Assembly: GCA_963592385.1 (NCBI GenBank)
Contig: CAVAWX010000027.1
Location: 1-21,558 of the forward strand
Direction: 5' to 3'
Source: CAVAWX01 sp963592385
GTDB taxonomy: Bacteria > Actinomycetota > Coriobacteriia > Coriobacteriales > QAMH01
DNA length: 21,558 bases
Shown here: piece by piece, positions 7,392 to 14,400 of the stretch
Layout: each line of letters begins with the position of its first letter
Position numbering within the stretch: position 1 is the first letter of the stretch
Translations under genes and position numbers: made by a program
Notes under the pieces: generated by a model
Told to the model about the DNA's origin: nothing
Database searches by the model: none
What the model saw: the letters and a program-made list of their open reading frames with translations, nothing else

Positions 7392-9449
7392 CTATTCGCC
7401 GTCGTCGTGGGTTTCTATCTCGCTCATCTTCACGCCCGGCCCGAACGCGGAAAGCGTGCGGCTCAGGTCCTGCGCCGTCGCGTCGTCTACGGGCTTGCGC
7501 GTCGTGGTGAAGTCGTCGGGCGCGTCAAACATTGCGTAGGCGTCGTCCTCGTCGAAAACCTGCGTCATGTCGGGCGGGTCGTACGCGTCGGGCGTGTCGT
7601 AGATGGCGGGGTCGTCGAAGGGGGTCGTCTCCGGCCCGTCGAAGGGGGTCGTCTCCGGCCCGTCGAAGGGGGTGGGCGAGCCGCCGTCTGCGCTGCCCGC
7701 GTCGCTTGCGCCGCCCACAGCGCCCATATGCGCCACGGTGGCAAAGGACGGGCCTGTCGCCGCCTGCGGGCCTGCCGCCGCCGACGCGTCCATCTGCATG
7801 CTCAGCCGCGCGTGCTGCCCCACCACGTCGCGCAGCGCCTTCTCGATCAGGCGCATGGCGTCTGGCTGCGAGGCGAGCTTCATGGCGAACTCGGCGCCTT
7901 TCGGGAAGGTGAAGGTGTAAGCGTTTTCGGCCGTCTCGGAGACGACGACCCCGGTCAGCATGGTCGAGGTGGCCACATCCGCGTGCTTCACCGCCGCGAG
8001 CACCGCCGCCGTCAGGCGCGCGTCCGACATCGTGGGCGCCGCCTCGGCCTTCGCGGCCGCCGGTTCGGGTTTCGCCGCCACGGGCTCGGGTTCAGGCTCG
8101 GGCACAGGCTCGGGCTCAGGGACAGGCTCGGGCTCGGGTACCACCGGTGTGGGCTCGGGCATCACCAAGGCCGGCCCCGCCTTCACGGCTGCCGGCTCCG
8201 CCTTCGCGGCCGCCGGCGCAGGCTCGGGTTCAGGCGTGACCGCTGCAGGCTCAACCGCCGCAGCCGCCGCAACCGGCGCCGCCGTCGCAGCCGCCGCCGC
8301 ACCCCCCTGCTCCTGCCGCTCGATGCGCGCGAGCAAGGCGGCGTCCGTGGCATCCACCTGCGGGCGGCACATCTTCACCAGCGCCACCTCCACATCGAGG
8401 CGCGCGTCGGTCGCGGAGCGGGTCGTGCGCCGCAGCTCGTCGCAGGTCTCGAGCACGTGCGCAAGCCGCGCCGGCCCGCCGAACGCCCCGGCCTGCTCCG
8501 CATAGCGCCGCGCGTTGTCTTTCGCGCACGACAGCAGCTCGGCTGTCGCGTCGCCGCCAAGCGAGGCCACGTAGAGATTGCGCGCATGCCCGGCCAAGTC
8601 GGCCGCGATCTGCACCGCGTCGCCACCCGCGTCTATGAGCGCGGCCAGGCGTAGAAGGCCTGCCGCCGCATCGCCTGCCGCCACGCACTGCGCCAGCTCG
8701 AACAGGTCGGCCGCGCTCGTGCGCCCAAGCTGGGACTGCGCCGCCGCGAGCGTCACCTGCCCGTTCGAGGCGACCGCCACCTGCTCGAGCGCCGTCGTGG
8801 CGTCGCGCATGCCGCCGGCCGCGGCATCGGCGATGTAGGCCAGCGCCTCGTCGTCGGCGGTGAAGCCCTCGCCGTCGCAGATGCGCCGCAGGTACCCCGC
8901 GATCTCGTCCACGGACAGGCGGCGGAAATCGAAGCGCTGGCAACGCGACTGGATCGTGGCCGGCACCTTCTGCGGGTCGGTCGTGCACAAGACGAACACG
9001 ACGTGCTCGGGCGGCTCCTCGAGCGTCTTCAACAGCGCGTTGAACGCCGCCGTCGAGAGCATGTGCACCTCGTCGATGATGTAGACCTTGTAGCGCCCGT
9101 GTATGGGCGAGAACTGCACGCGGCTGATGATCTCCTCGCGCACGTTGTCCACGCCCGTGCGGCTGGCCGCGTCCAGCTCGTAGACGTCCGGATGCACGCC
9201 GGCCGCTATCTGCGTGCAGGCCTCGCAGCTGCCGTCCGGCATCGCGTCGCAGGGCTGCGCGCACAGCAGCGCCTTGGCAAGCAGCCGCGCCGTCGTCGTC
9301 TTGCCCGTGCCGCGCGGCCCGCAAAACAGGTAGGCATGCGCCACACCGCCCGAGCGCAGCGCGTTCACCAGCGTGTGCTCGACGTGCTCCTGGCCCACGA
9401 CGTCGGAGAAAACCTCCGGCCTATATTTTCGGTACAGCGAAACCGCCAT
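7392..9449 (-). CDS. dnaX: DNA polymerase III subunit gamma/tau (clamp loader)
   Basis: The 685-residue protein is the ATPase of the clamp loader that places the sliding clamp during replication. It begins MAVSLYRKYRPEVFSDVVGQ and carries the Walker A motif GPRGTGKT (44-51), zinc-binding cysteines (C63, C67, C75, C78), Walker B IIDEVHML (about 124-131), and the sensor and arginine-finger region from CTTDPQKVPATIQSRC on. The AAA+ and clamp-loader domains end near residue 370. A long Ala/Pro/Glu linker (about 385-480) leads to a C-terminal tau-like domain and a disordered acidic tail with PFDGPETT repeats. The ATG at 9449 lies 6 nt after the dedA stop, with AAGGAAAG upstream. I saw no A-rich slippery site of the kind that makes gamma in E. 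coli. Confidence 0.97.
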   Translation of the reverse strand: MAVSLYRKYRPEVFSDVVGQEHVEHTLVNALRSGGVAHAYLFCGPRGTGKTTTARLLAKALLCAQPCDAMPDGSCEACTQIAAGVHPDVYELDAASRTGVDNVREEIISRVQFSPIHGRYKVYIIDEVHMLSTAAFNALLKTLEEPPEHVVFVLCTTDPQKVPATIQSRCQRFDFRRLSVDEIAGYLRRICDGEGFTADDEALAYIADAAAGGMRDATTALEQVAVASNGQVTLAAAQSQLGRTSAADLFELAQCVAAGDAAAGLLRLAALIDAGGDAVQIAADLAGHARNLYVASLGGDATAELLSCAKDNARRYAEQAGAFGGPARLAHVLETCDELRRTTRSATDARLDVEVALVKMCRPQVDATDAALLARIERQEQGGAAAAATAAPVAAAAAVEPAAVTPEPEPAPAAAKAEPAAVKAGPALVMPEPTPVVPEPEPVPEPEPVPEPEPEPVAAKPEPAAAKAEAAPTMSDARLTAAVLAAVKHADVATSTMLTGVVVSETAENAYTFTFPKGAEFAMKLASQPDAMRLIEKALRDVVGQHARLSMQMDASAAAGPQAATGPSFATVAHMGAVGGASDAGSADGGSPTPFDGPETTPFDGPETTPFDDPAIYDTPDAYDPPDMTQVFDEDDAYAMFDAPDDFTTTRKPVDDATAQDLSRTLSAFGPGVKMSEIETHDDGE
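7614..7674. repeat. 24-nt in-frame tandem repeat in dnaX, about 2.5 copies
   Basis: Units start at 7614, 7638 and 7662 and are near identical. They encode the repeated octapeptide PFDGPETT in the acidic C-terminal part of DnaX. The 24-nt period preserves the reading frame. Confidence 0.85.
8081..8160. repeat. Pro-Glu hexanucleotide-type repeat in the dnaX linker
   Basis: Repeated GGCTCG/GGCTCA hexamers on the plus strand encode an EPEPVPEPEPVPEPEPEP stretch in the DnaX linker. Such a run should be an extended, stiff spacer and is prone to replication slippage. Confidence 0.65.
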
Positions 9450-9455
9450 AACGCG

Positions 9456-10253
9456 TCACTTTCCTTCTTTCTGCGCGCACAGCTCGGCGTCCGGGGCCGT
9501 GGCATCCGCCGTCTGCGCCTCGTCTGCGTCCATGGCTGCCTCGACATCCTCAGCACCGGCGCCCTTGACGTCGGCATCCTCGCCATCCGCGCCGGCCTTC
9601 TTTTTCTTTGCACTCGATATCTTAGCCTTCACCGCGCCCGCCACGGCCGGCACAAGCGATATGACGACGATCCCGACGATGACCAGCTCGAAGTGCTGCT
9701 CGACGAAGGGCACGCCGCCGAAAAAGTACCCCAGCAGCGAGAACAGCGACACCCACACGATGCCGCCGATGATGTTGAACGTGGTGAAGCGCCCGAAATG
9801 CATCTCGCCCATGCCCGCCACGAACGGCGCGATGGTGCGGATGATGGGAAAGAAGCGCGTGAGGAAGACGGCGATGCTGCCGTACTTGTCGAAGAAGCGC
9901 TGCGACTTGGCCAGGTTTTCCTCGGACAGCGCCTTCACCTTGCCGCTGCGGACGATGGCCTCGCCCACCTTGCGGCCGATCCAGTAGTTCGAGGTGTTGC
10001 CCAAAATGGCCGCGAGGCTCATGAGCACGATCAGGGCGACGATGTTCAAGCCGCCGCCGTCGGCCGCGAAGATGCCCGCGCAAAACAGCAGCGAGTCGCC
10101 CGGCAGAAACGGCGTGACGACCAAGCCCGTCTCGATGAAGACGATGATGAACAGCGGCGTGTAGACCCACACCGGCCCGAACTCGACGATCCACTGCGCG
10201 ATGAACCCGCGCGGGTCGCGCAGCAAGTCGATGAAGAACTGGATGATCTCCAC
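9456..10253 (-). CDS. dedA: DedA-family membrane protein (VTT/SNARE-associated domain)
   Basis: The 265-residue protein closely resembles E. coli DedA through its core: IETGLVVTPFLPGDSLLF (residues 40-57), AAILGNTSNYWIGR and RFFPIIRTIAPFVAGMG (133-149). Residues known to matter in DedA relatives are present: E41, D53, R133 and R139. DedA proteins are inner-membrane proteins implicated in lipid flipping, proton-dependent transport and envelope homeostasis. The core ends near residue 215. The remaining 50 residues are a charged Ala/Asp/Glu-rich cytoplasmic tail not typical of the family. The start is GTG at 10253, set by GAGAGGGG about 7 nt upstream. It lies about 21 nt after the SRP RNA and 6 nt before dnaX. 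Confidence 0.93.
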   Translation of the reverse strand: MEIIQFFIDLLRDPRGFIAQWIVEFGPVWVYTPLFIIVFIETGLVVTPFLPGDSLLFCAGIFAADGGGLNIVALIVLMSLAAILGNTSNYWIGRKVGEAIVRSGKVKALSEENLAKSQRFFDKYGSIAVFLTRFFPIIRTIAPFVAGMGEMHFGRFTTFNIIGGIVWVSLFSLLGYFFGGVPFVEQHFELVIVGIVVISLVPAVAGAVKAKISSAKKKKAGADGEDADVKGAGAEDVEAAMDADEAQTADATAPDAELCAQKEGK

Positions 10254-10274
10254 GTACGGTCCCCTCTCGGCATG

Positions 10275-10387
10275 GCAAGTGCGCCCTGTAGGCCCGGGCG
10301 CCCATCAGAGGCCCCTTATGGCTGCTTCCTCCCGGACCTGACCAGGTTCGGAACATGATGCCGCCCAAGCCCACACGACGCACTTGC
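10275..10387 (-). ncRNA. ffs: signal recognition particle RNA, small bacterial (4.5S) type
   Basis: The minus strand carries the diagnostic domain IV core: CCTGGTCAGGTCCGGGAG then GAAGCAGCC. The apical tetraloop is GGGA (GNRA), and the asymmetric loop sequences bind Ffh. The ends are set by a perfect 9-bp terminal helix, GCAAGTGCG at 10379-10387 with CGCACTTGC at 10275-10283. A further GGGC/GCCC-rich helix lies inside, giving about 113 nt. There is no Alu domain, so it is the short type. It lies between a lipoprotein gene and dedA, close to dnaX, a common placement in high-GC Gram-positives. No U-run follows the 3' helix, so processing from a longer transcript is likely. Confidence 0.95.
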
Positions 10388-10441
10388 AAGGTCGAAGTGT
10401 CCTGGCATGCGCACGAGACGCGCGAAAACGCCGGCCGCCTC

Positions 10442-10867
10442 CTAGCTGCCCGCGCCCGCGCTCGGCTGCGCCTGCGTGTCGTCGGATACTTTATCGAAAA
10501 CGGTGGTCTTTGTGCCGCCGCTGCCGTCATTTTCATTCAAAGTCAATTGTTTGCCGTCCGAGGAGAACTCGTAGGTGGCCGACCCGCTCATGCCGTCGGT
10601 CGTGTAGGTGATGGTCTTGGCGCCCGAGTCGAGCGTGTAGTCGAAGGTGTTTTGCACCATCTTCCACTGCGTGTCGGTGAACACGACGGTGACTTGCGTG
10701 CCCTGCACCTTCCACTCGCCCTTGAAGGCGTCCTTGTCGCCACCGCCGCATGCGGCAAGCCCGAACAGGCAGGCGCACGCCAGCGCGGCAGCCGCGACCA
10801 GCGCAGCCACGCGCGTGCCCGCACCCGCACGTCCGCCCGCGCTCGGCTGTGCCTCTCGTTTCACCAT
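10442..10867 (-). CDS. putative lipoprotein with small beta-rich domain
   Basis: The 141-residue protein has a long N-region, a hydrophobic stretch (about 19-37) and a lipobox LAAC with the lipidated cysteine at 40, followed by GGG. It is therefore predicted to be a membrane-anchored surface lipoprotein. The mature part (about 48-120) alternates short strands and turns (GEWKVQGTQVTVVF, ITYTTDGMSGSATYEF, KQLTLNEN), like the small beta-barrel or lipocalin-like lipoproteins common in Gram-positive gut anaerobes. I cannot name the family. GAGGGGAG lies 4-6 nt before the ATG at 10867. The first and last residues share an AQPSAG peptide encoded by a 20-nt near-identical DNA repeat. It lies downstream of the small acidic membrane protein and upstream of ffs. 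Confidence 0.85.
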   Translation of the reverse strand: MVKREAQPSAGGRAGAGTRVAALVAAAALACACLFGLAACGGGDKDAFKGEWKVQGTQVTVVFTDTQWKMVQNTFDYTLDSGAKTITYTTDGMSGSATYEFSSDGKQLTLNENDGSGGTKTTVFDKVSDDTQAQPSAGAGS

Positions 10868-10958
10868 CTCGTCTCCCCTCTTGGGAAAAATCCCGCGTCA
10901 GTGCCCGTGTCCGCATCCGTGCCCGCTCCTGCGACGTGCGCGAGCGCCGAAGCGCGTC

Positions 10959-11240
10959 TCACTTACCCTTGCCGGCGCCCTTCGCGTCCTTCGCGCGTTC
11001 GCCGCCGTCTTTACCGCCCTCGTCGTCCTCGTCGTCGTCATCGTCGCCGAAGCCGAAATCGAAGTCGAAATCCTCCTCGTCGTCGCTTGCCTCGCGGTTC
11101 GGGAAGATCAGCTTCGTGCGCCGCTCCAAGATGATGGCCACGACGAGGAAGATCAGCACCCCGGCGCCGATGATGATGAGCACGCCCCAGGTGAGGCCGA
11201 AGAAGTCGAAGTACTTGTTCAGAAAGTCGAAGTCCGGCAA
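10959..11240 (-). CDS. single-pass membrane protein with acidic tail, 93 aa, TTG start
   Basis: The protein begins (TTG read as Met) MPDFDFLNKYFDFFGLTWG. It has one strong membrane helix at about residues 17-40 followed by the basic ERRTK, so the N terminus is probably outside and the tail cytoplasmic. The tail is extremely acidic (a DFDFDFGFG segment, then seven acidic residues in a row) and ends in a basic, lysine-rich stretch, RAKDAKGAGKGK. The TTG start is decided by AAGGAG 7 nt upstream, part of which overlaps the ilvE stop codon, implying coupling to ilvE. No ATG is available without losing the membrane helix. I do not recognise the family; function is unknown. Confidence 0.8.
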   Translation of the reverse strand: MPDFDFLNKYFDFFGLTWGVLIIIGAGVLIFLVVAIILERRTKLIFPNREASDDEEDFDFDFGFGDDDDDEDDEGGKDGGERAKDAKGAGKGK

Positions 11241-11250
11241 CGCACGCTCC

Positions 11251-12291
11251 TTAGCAAATCTCGACGACCCAGCCGGCCGGCCCCTCGACCTCGCCGTCTT
11301 GGATCGAGGTCAGGGTGTCGCGCAGCTTCTTCATCACCGGGCCGGTCTCGGCCATGCCGCTGCCGAACACCACCTTCTCGTCGCCGCAGTCGACCTCGCC
11401 CACCGGCGAGATGACGGCCGCCGTGCCGCACATGCCGCACTCCACGAACTGCCCGATCTCGTCGAAGCGCACCGGGCGCTCCTCCACTTCCATGCCGAGC
11501 ATCTCGCGCGCCACGTACACGAGCGAGCGCCGCGTCACGCTAGGCAGGATCGAGTCCGTGGCCGACTGCGGCACGACCAAGGTGCCGTCCTCTTTCACGA
11601 ACAGGATGTTCGCACCGCCGGATTCCTCCACGTAGGTGCGCGACTCGGGGTCGAGGAACATGTTGTCGGCATAGCCGCCCTCGTGCGCGAGCACGCTGGG
11701 ATACAGCGACATCGCGTAGTTCAGGCCGGCCTTGATGTTGCCCGTGCCATGCGGCGCCGCGCGGTCGAAGTCGGGCACCTGCAGCTTCACGGGCTTCACC
11801 CCGCCGGAGTAGTACGGGCCCACCGGCGTGACCAGGATGCGGAACTGGTAGGCGTCCGCCGGCGCCACGCCGATGACCTCGCCGGTCGCGAACATGAACG
11901 GGCGCACGTACAGCGTCGCGCCGCTGCCGAAGGGCGGCACCCACGCGGCGTTGGCCTTCACCACTTCCTTCACCGCCTCGACGAAGCGCTCCTCCGGAAA
12001 CGGCGGCATGACCAGGCGTTTCGCCGACTCGTGCATGCGCGCGGCGTTCAGGTCGGGCCGAAAGCACACGATGCGCCCGTCGCGCGTGGTGTAGGCCTTC
12101 AGCCCCTCGAAGACCTCCTGGCAGTAGTGCAGGATGCCCGCGCACTCGCTCAGCTGGATGGAGTGCTCGCGCGTGAGGCCGCCTTCGCCCCATGCGCCGT
12201 CTTTGTAGTCGCACACGTAGCTGTAGTCGGTGTGCATGTACGAGAACCCGAGCGAGCCCCAGTCGAGGTCCTTCTTCTCCAACGAACTCAT
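11251..12291 (-). CDS. ilvE: branched-chain amino acid aminotransferase
   Basis: The 346-residue enzyme is a fold-type-IV PLP aminotransferase. It interconverts Leu/Ile/Val and their 2-oxo acids with glutamate/2-oxoglutarate in the cytoplasm. Signatures are the start LDWGSLGFSYMHTDY, the QEVFEGLKAY segment, RLVMPPFPEE, the catalytic lysine K187 in GTGNIKAGLNYA, and ESGGANILFV followed by ILPSVTRRS. Length is normal for the family. The ATG at 12291 has GAGGAG directly touching it, which is too close. A TTG three codons later (12282) has the same AGGAG at a 9-nt spacing and may be the real start. It follows the GT2 gene by 6 nt and precedes the acidic membrane protein by 10 nt, so they form one operon. 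Confidence 0.96.
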   Translation of the reverse strand: MSSLEKKDLDWGSLGFSYMHTDYSYVCDYKDGAWGEGGLTREHSIQLSECAGILHYCQEVFEGLKAYTTRDGRIVCFRPDLNAARMHESAKRLVMPPFPEERFVEAVKEVVKANAAWVPPFGSGATLYVRPFMFATGEVIGVAPADAYQFRILVTPVGPYYSGGVKPVKLQVPDFDRAAPHGTGNIKAGLNYAMSLYPSVLAHEGGYADNMFLDPESRTYVEESGGANILFVKEDGTLVVPQSATDSILPSVTRRSLVYVAREMLGMEVEERPVRFDEIGQFVECGMCGTAAVISPVGEVDCGDEKVVFGSGMAETGPVMKKLRDTLTSIQDGEVEGPAGWVVEIC

Positions 12292-12297
12292 CTCCTC

Positions 12298-13767
12298 TTA
12301 ATCGCCTTTGCCCACCACGTCGGCCACCGAGCGCACCACATTGTGCTTGATGGGCTTCCACTCGACCTTCTTGAAGACGGCCACGAGCGCGATGGGGATG
12401 TAGGTGAGCATGAACACGGGGAAGGTGAACATGTAGCGGATCTTCGCGGAGGGCTTCGCGTGGATGCGGTGCCACTCGGTCGCGGTGGTGAGCGCGCCGA
12501 AGAGGAACATGATGCCCGCGAAACTCAAGAAGCACGAGCCCAGCGACAGCACGGAGGTGACGATGGTGGCGCGCGCGTCGGCATAGCTGAGCAGGATGTT
12601 CGCGTTGGCCGTGTTGAAGCTGGCGAGCGCGTCGCCTTGGAAGATGGAGCCGGTCATCATACCGATGCCGGCGGTGAGCCAGTTGGCGTCGGCGTTCATC
12701 GTAAGCAGGGTGCCCGAGCCGGCGACGGCCTGCACCTGGGCGGCCACGGTGGCGAGCTGCACGAACCCGACGACGCAGAAGATGAAGTTGGCGATGAAGC
12801 TGGTGATGGTGAGCAGCATCGCCGGCGCGATGGTCATGAACATGTCGAAGCACGAGAGATGGCCACGCTTGTTCGTGAAGATGCCGGAGAAGAGGCGGCC
12901 GCCGTAGTTCAGCAGCACCTGGTAGAAGCCCTTTGCCCAGCGCAGGCGCTGGCGCCAGGAGTCGCGCATGCTGACGGGCTGCTCGTCGTAGATGATGGCG
13001 TTGGGGCTGTAGCCGATGGTGATGCCGTTGGCGATGCAGTCCGTGGAAAACTCGATGTCTTCGGTGAGCAGGTGGTGGATCCAGCCGCCGTTTTCCTCGA
13101 GGATGTCGGCCGAGATCAGAAAGCCGGTCCCGCCGATGGCGCAGCTGCTGCCCAGCAGGTAGCGCGCGTTGCTGAGGAACTTGGCCTCGCGCAAAAACCA
13201 CATCGCGCTGCCGGCGGCCACCCAGTTCGAGTCGAAGTTCTTCGAGTTGCGGTAGCTCGTGACCACCTGGTAGCCCTCGCTGTAGGCCGCGTTCATGGAC
13301 GCGATGAAGTCCGGGTCGAGGATGTTGTCGGCGTCGAAGACGAAGTAGCCCGCGTAGTCGGTGCGGCCGTCCTCGTCGCCTTTGAGTATGCGTATGCGGT
13401 TCAAGGCGAAGTCGAGCGCGTGGCTCTTGCCCACCACGAGGCGGTCGTTGCGCACGAGCACCTCGGCGCCCGCGGCCCGCGCGACGGCGGCCGTGTCGTC
13501 GGTGCAGTTGTCGGCCACCACGTAGATGTCCACCAGCTCGGAGGGGTAGTTCTGCTCCTTGATGCTGGTGACCAGCTCGCCGATGACCGTTTCCTCGTTG
13601 CGCCCGGCCACGAGCACGGCGTAGCGGCGCAGCGGGTCGGTGCGCTTCTTCGGCTTGCGGCGGTGGTCGGCCACGAGGACGATCACGGCATAGACCACCT
13701 GGTACATGTAGCAGAGGCTGAAGAGGAAAAAGAGCAGAAGGTTGAATGTGTTGACGAAGTTCGCCAT
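12298..13767 (-). CDS. membrane-bound family 2 glycosyltransferase
   Basis: The 489-residue protein has an N-terminal membrane helix (about 10-33), a cytoplasmic GT-A catalytic domain (about 45-290) and several C-terminal helices (about 310-475). The processive-type GT2 signature is complete: D86 in VVADNCTDD, D145-x-D147 in FDADN, T235-E236-D237 and Q273-R-L-R-W277. It is therefore expected to use a nucleotide sugar to build or modify an envelope polysaccharide; the sugar cannot be read from sequence. The ATG at 13767 is preferred; a TTG at 13788 has no ribosome binding site, while GGGAAGG sits a rather long 12 nt before the ATG. The next gene, ilvE, starts 6 nt after its stop, an unusual pairing. 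A TACAAT lies 67 nt upstream. Confidence 0.92.
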   Translation of the reverse strand: MANFVNTFNLLLFFLFSLCYMYQVVYAVIVLVADHRRKPKKRTDPLRRYAVLVAGRNEETVIGELVTSIKEQNYPSELVDIYVVADNCTDDTAAVARAAGAEVLVRNDRLVVGKSHALDFALNRIRILKGDEDGRTDYAGYFVFDADNILDPDFIASMNAAYSEGYQVVTSYRNSKNFDSNWVAAGSAMWFLREAKFLSNARYLLGSSCAIGGTGFLISADILEENGGWIHHLLTEDIEFSTDCIANGITIGYSPNAIIYDEQPVSMRDSWRQRLRWAKGFYQVLLNYGGRLFSGIFTNKRGHLSCFDMFMTIAPAMLLTITSFIANFIFCVVGFVQLATVAAQVQAVAGSGTLLTMNADANWLTAGIGMMTGSIFQGDALASFNTANANILLSYADARATIVTSVLSLGSCFLSFAGIMFLFGALTTATEWHRIHAKPSAKIRYMFTFPVFMLTYIPIALVAVFKKVEWKPIKHNVVRSVADVVGKGD

Positions 13768-13833
13768 ATCGTGTCGATGCCTTCCCAAGGCGGAGAGGCA
13801 CGTCTCCTATCTGTCTGCGGACAAGTGGCGCGT

Positions 13834-13839
13834 ATTGTA
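13834..13839 (-). promoter_or_regulatory. -10 box (TACAAT) for the GT2-ilvE operon
   Basis: TACAAT on the minus strand in an unusually AT-rich stretch. The best -35-like element, TTCACA (13860-13865), is 20 bp away, longer than usual. It overlaps the -35 of the divergent promoter. Confidence 0.4.
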
Positions 13840-13858
13840 ACCCAAGAAAATACAGGGT

Positions 13859-13886
13859 TTGTGAAGGCTTTCTTTCAGATTAGAAT
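13859..13886 (+). promoter_or_regulatory. sigma70-type promoter for the small membrane protein / hyp direction
   Basis: TTGTGA (13859-13864), a 16-bp spacer and TAGAAT (13881-13886) lie on the plus strand in the local AT-rich segment. Transcription would begin near 13893. Confidence 0.55.
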
Positions 13887-13900
13887 TGGCCGAGGAAAAC

Positions 13901-13954
13901 ATGGCGGAGACGTGCGGAAAGGCATGCGGAATATGGCGAGGTTGTCGCATATAG
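13901..13954 (+). CDS. possible 17-residue upstream ORF
   Basis: ATG at 13901 is preceded by GAGGAAAAC, a good ribosome binding site. It encodes MAETCGKACGIWRGCRI followed by TAG at 13952-13954. The ORF lies just downstream of the predicted transcription start and overlaps the start region of the 130-residue gene in another frame. Three of 17 residues are cysteine. Whether it is translated is unknown; it may simply be a chance ORF. Confidence 0.3.
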   Translation: MAETCGKACGIWRGCRI

Positions 13955-14325
13955 AAGACTTCGAGGAGCGCGAGGAGGCGCCGCGCGGCGCGGCGGAAAA
14001 GCCGGCGCAAGAATCTGCGGCGGGTGAAGCGGACGGCGCAGGTCGTGCTGCAGACGCGGCGGGTGAAGCGGGTGCGGCGGCCTCGGGGGGTGAAGCAGAC
14101 GCGGCAAGGCGCAAGGCGGCCGAAGCAGCTGCGGCCAGGCGCAAGGCGGCGGCGGGCAAGGCCGCAGGTGCGCCCCCGCTGCAGACGGCCTCCGACGAGC
14201 GCGCCTACCACGGCCTCGACGAGGGCGGCATGAGCGGCGGGCAGAAGTTCATCGCAATCGTCTCGTTTGTCGTGCTGGTCGCCGTCGTGCTCTACATCTT
14301 GAACTACTGGTTCCACTTCATCTAG
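13933..14325 (+). CDS. small C-terminally anchored membrane protein, 130 aa
   Basis: The protein begins MARLSHIEDFEEREE. It has a long Ala/Gly/Glu-rich central region (about 16-82) with repeated AGEA and ARRKAA units, and ends in a single membrane helix at about 105-124 (FIAIVSFVVLVAVVLYIL) plus a short aromatic tail. This is a tail-anchored layout with most of the protein presumably in the cytoplasm. AAAGG lies 10 nt before the ATG at 13933; an ATG at 13924 would add three residues. The frame stays open for kilobases upstream, but that part is antisense to ilvE and the GT2 gene and is not coding. I do not recognise a family. Only 75 nt separate it from hypF on the same strand. Confidence 0.75.
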   Translation: MARLSHIEDFEEREEAPRGAAEKPAQESAAGEADGAGRAADAAGEAGAAASGGEADAARRKAAEAAAARRKAAAGKAAGAPPLQTASDERAYHGLDEGGMSGGQKFIAIVSFVVLVAVVLYILNYWFHFI

Positions 14326-14385
14326 GCGGTGGGCGCCGACGACGAGGAGCCGGGCCGTGCGGCGCGGCACGGGCGCGGGCAGGCG

Positions 14386-14394
14386 TGGCACAAT
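14386..14394 (+). promoter_or_regulatory. possible extended -10 element in front of hypF
   Basis: TGG followed by CACAAT fits the TGn extended -10 layout. Exactly 6 nt (GCGGGC) separate it from the hypF ATG at 14401. This would give a leaderless transcript, but no -35 is visible and hypF may instead be read from the upstream promoter. Confidence 0.3.
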
Positions 14395-14400
14395 GCGGGC

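Noticed and set aside
8000..8700. Programmed frameshift site in dnaX
   Set aside because: No A-run or T-run slippery sequence followed by a stop in the alternate frame was seen in the linker region.
10750..13932. Long plus-strand frame continuing into the 130-residue gene
   Set aside because: It is antisense to the GT2, ilvE and small membrane protein genes; only the part after 13933 looks like protein.
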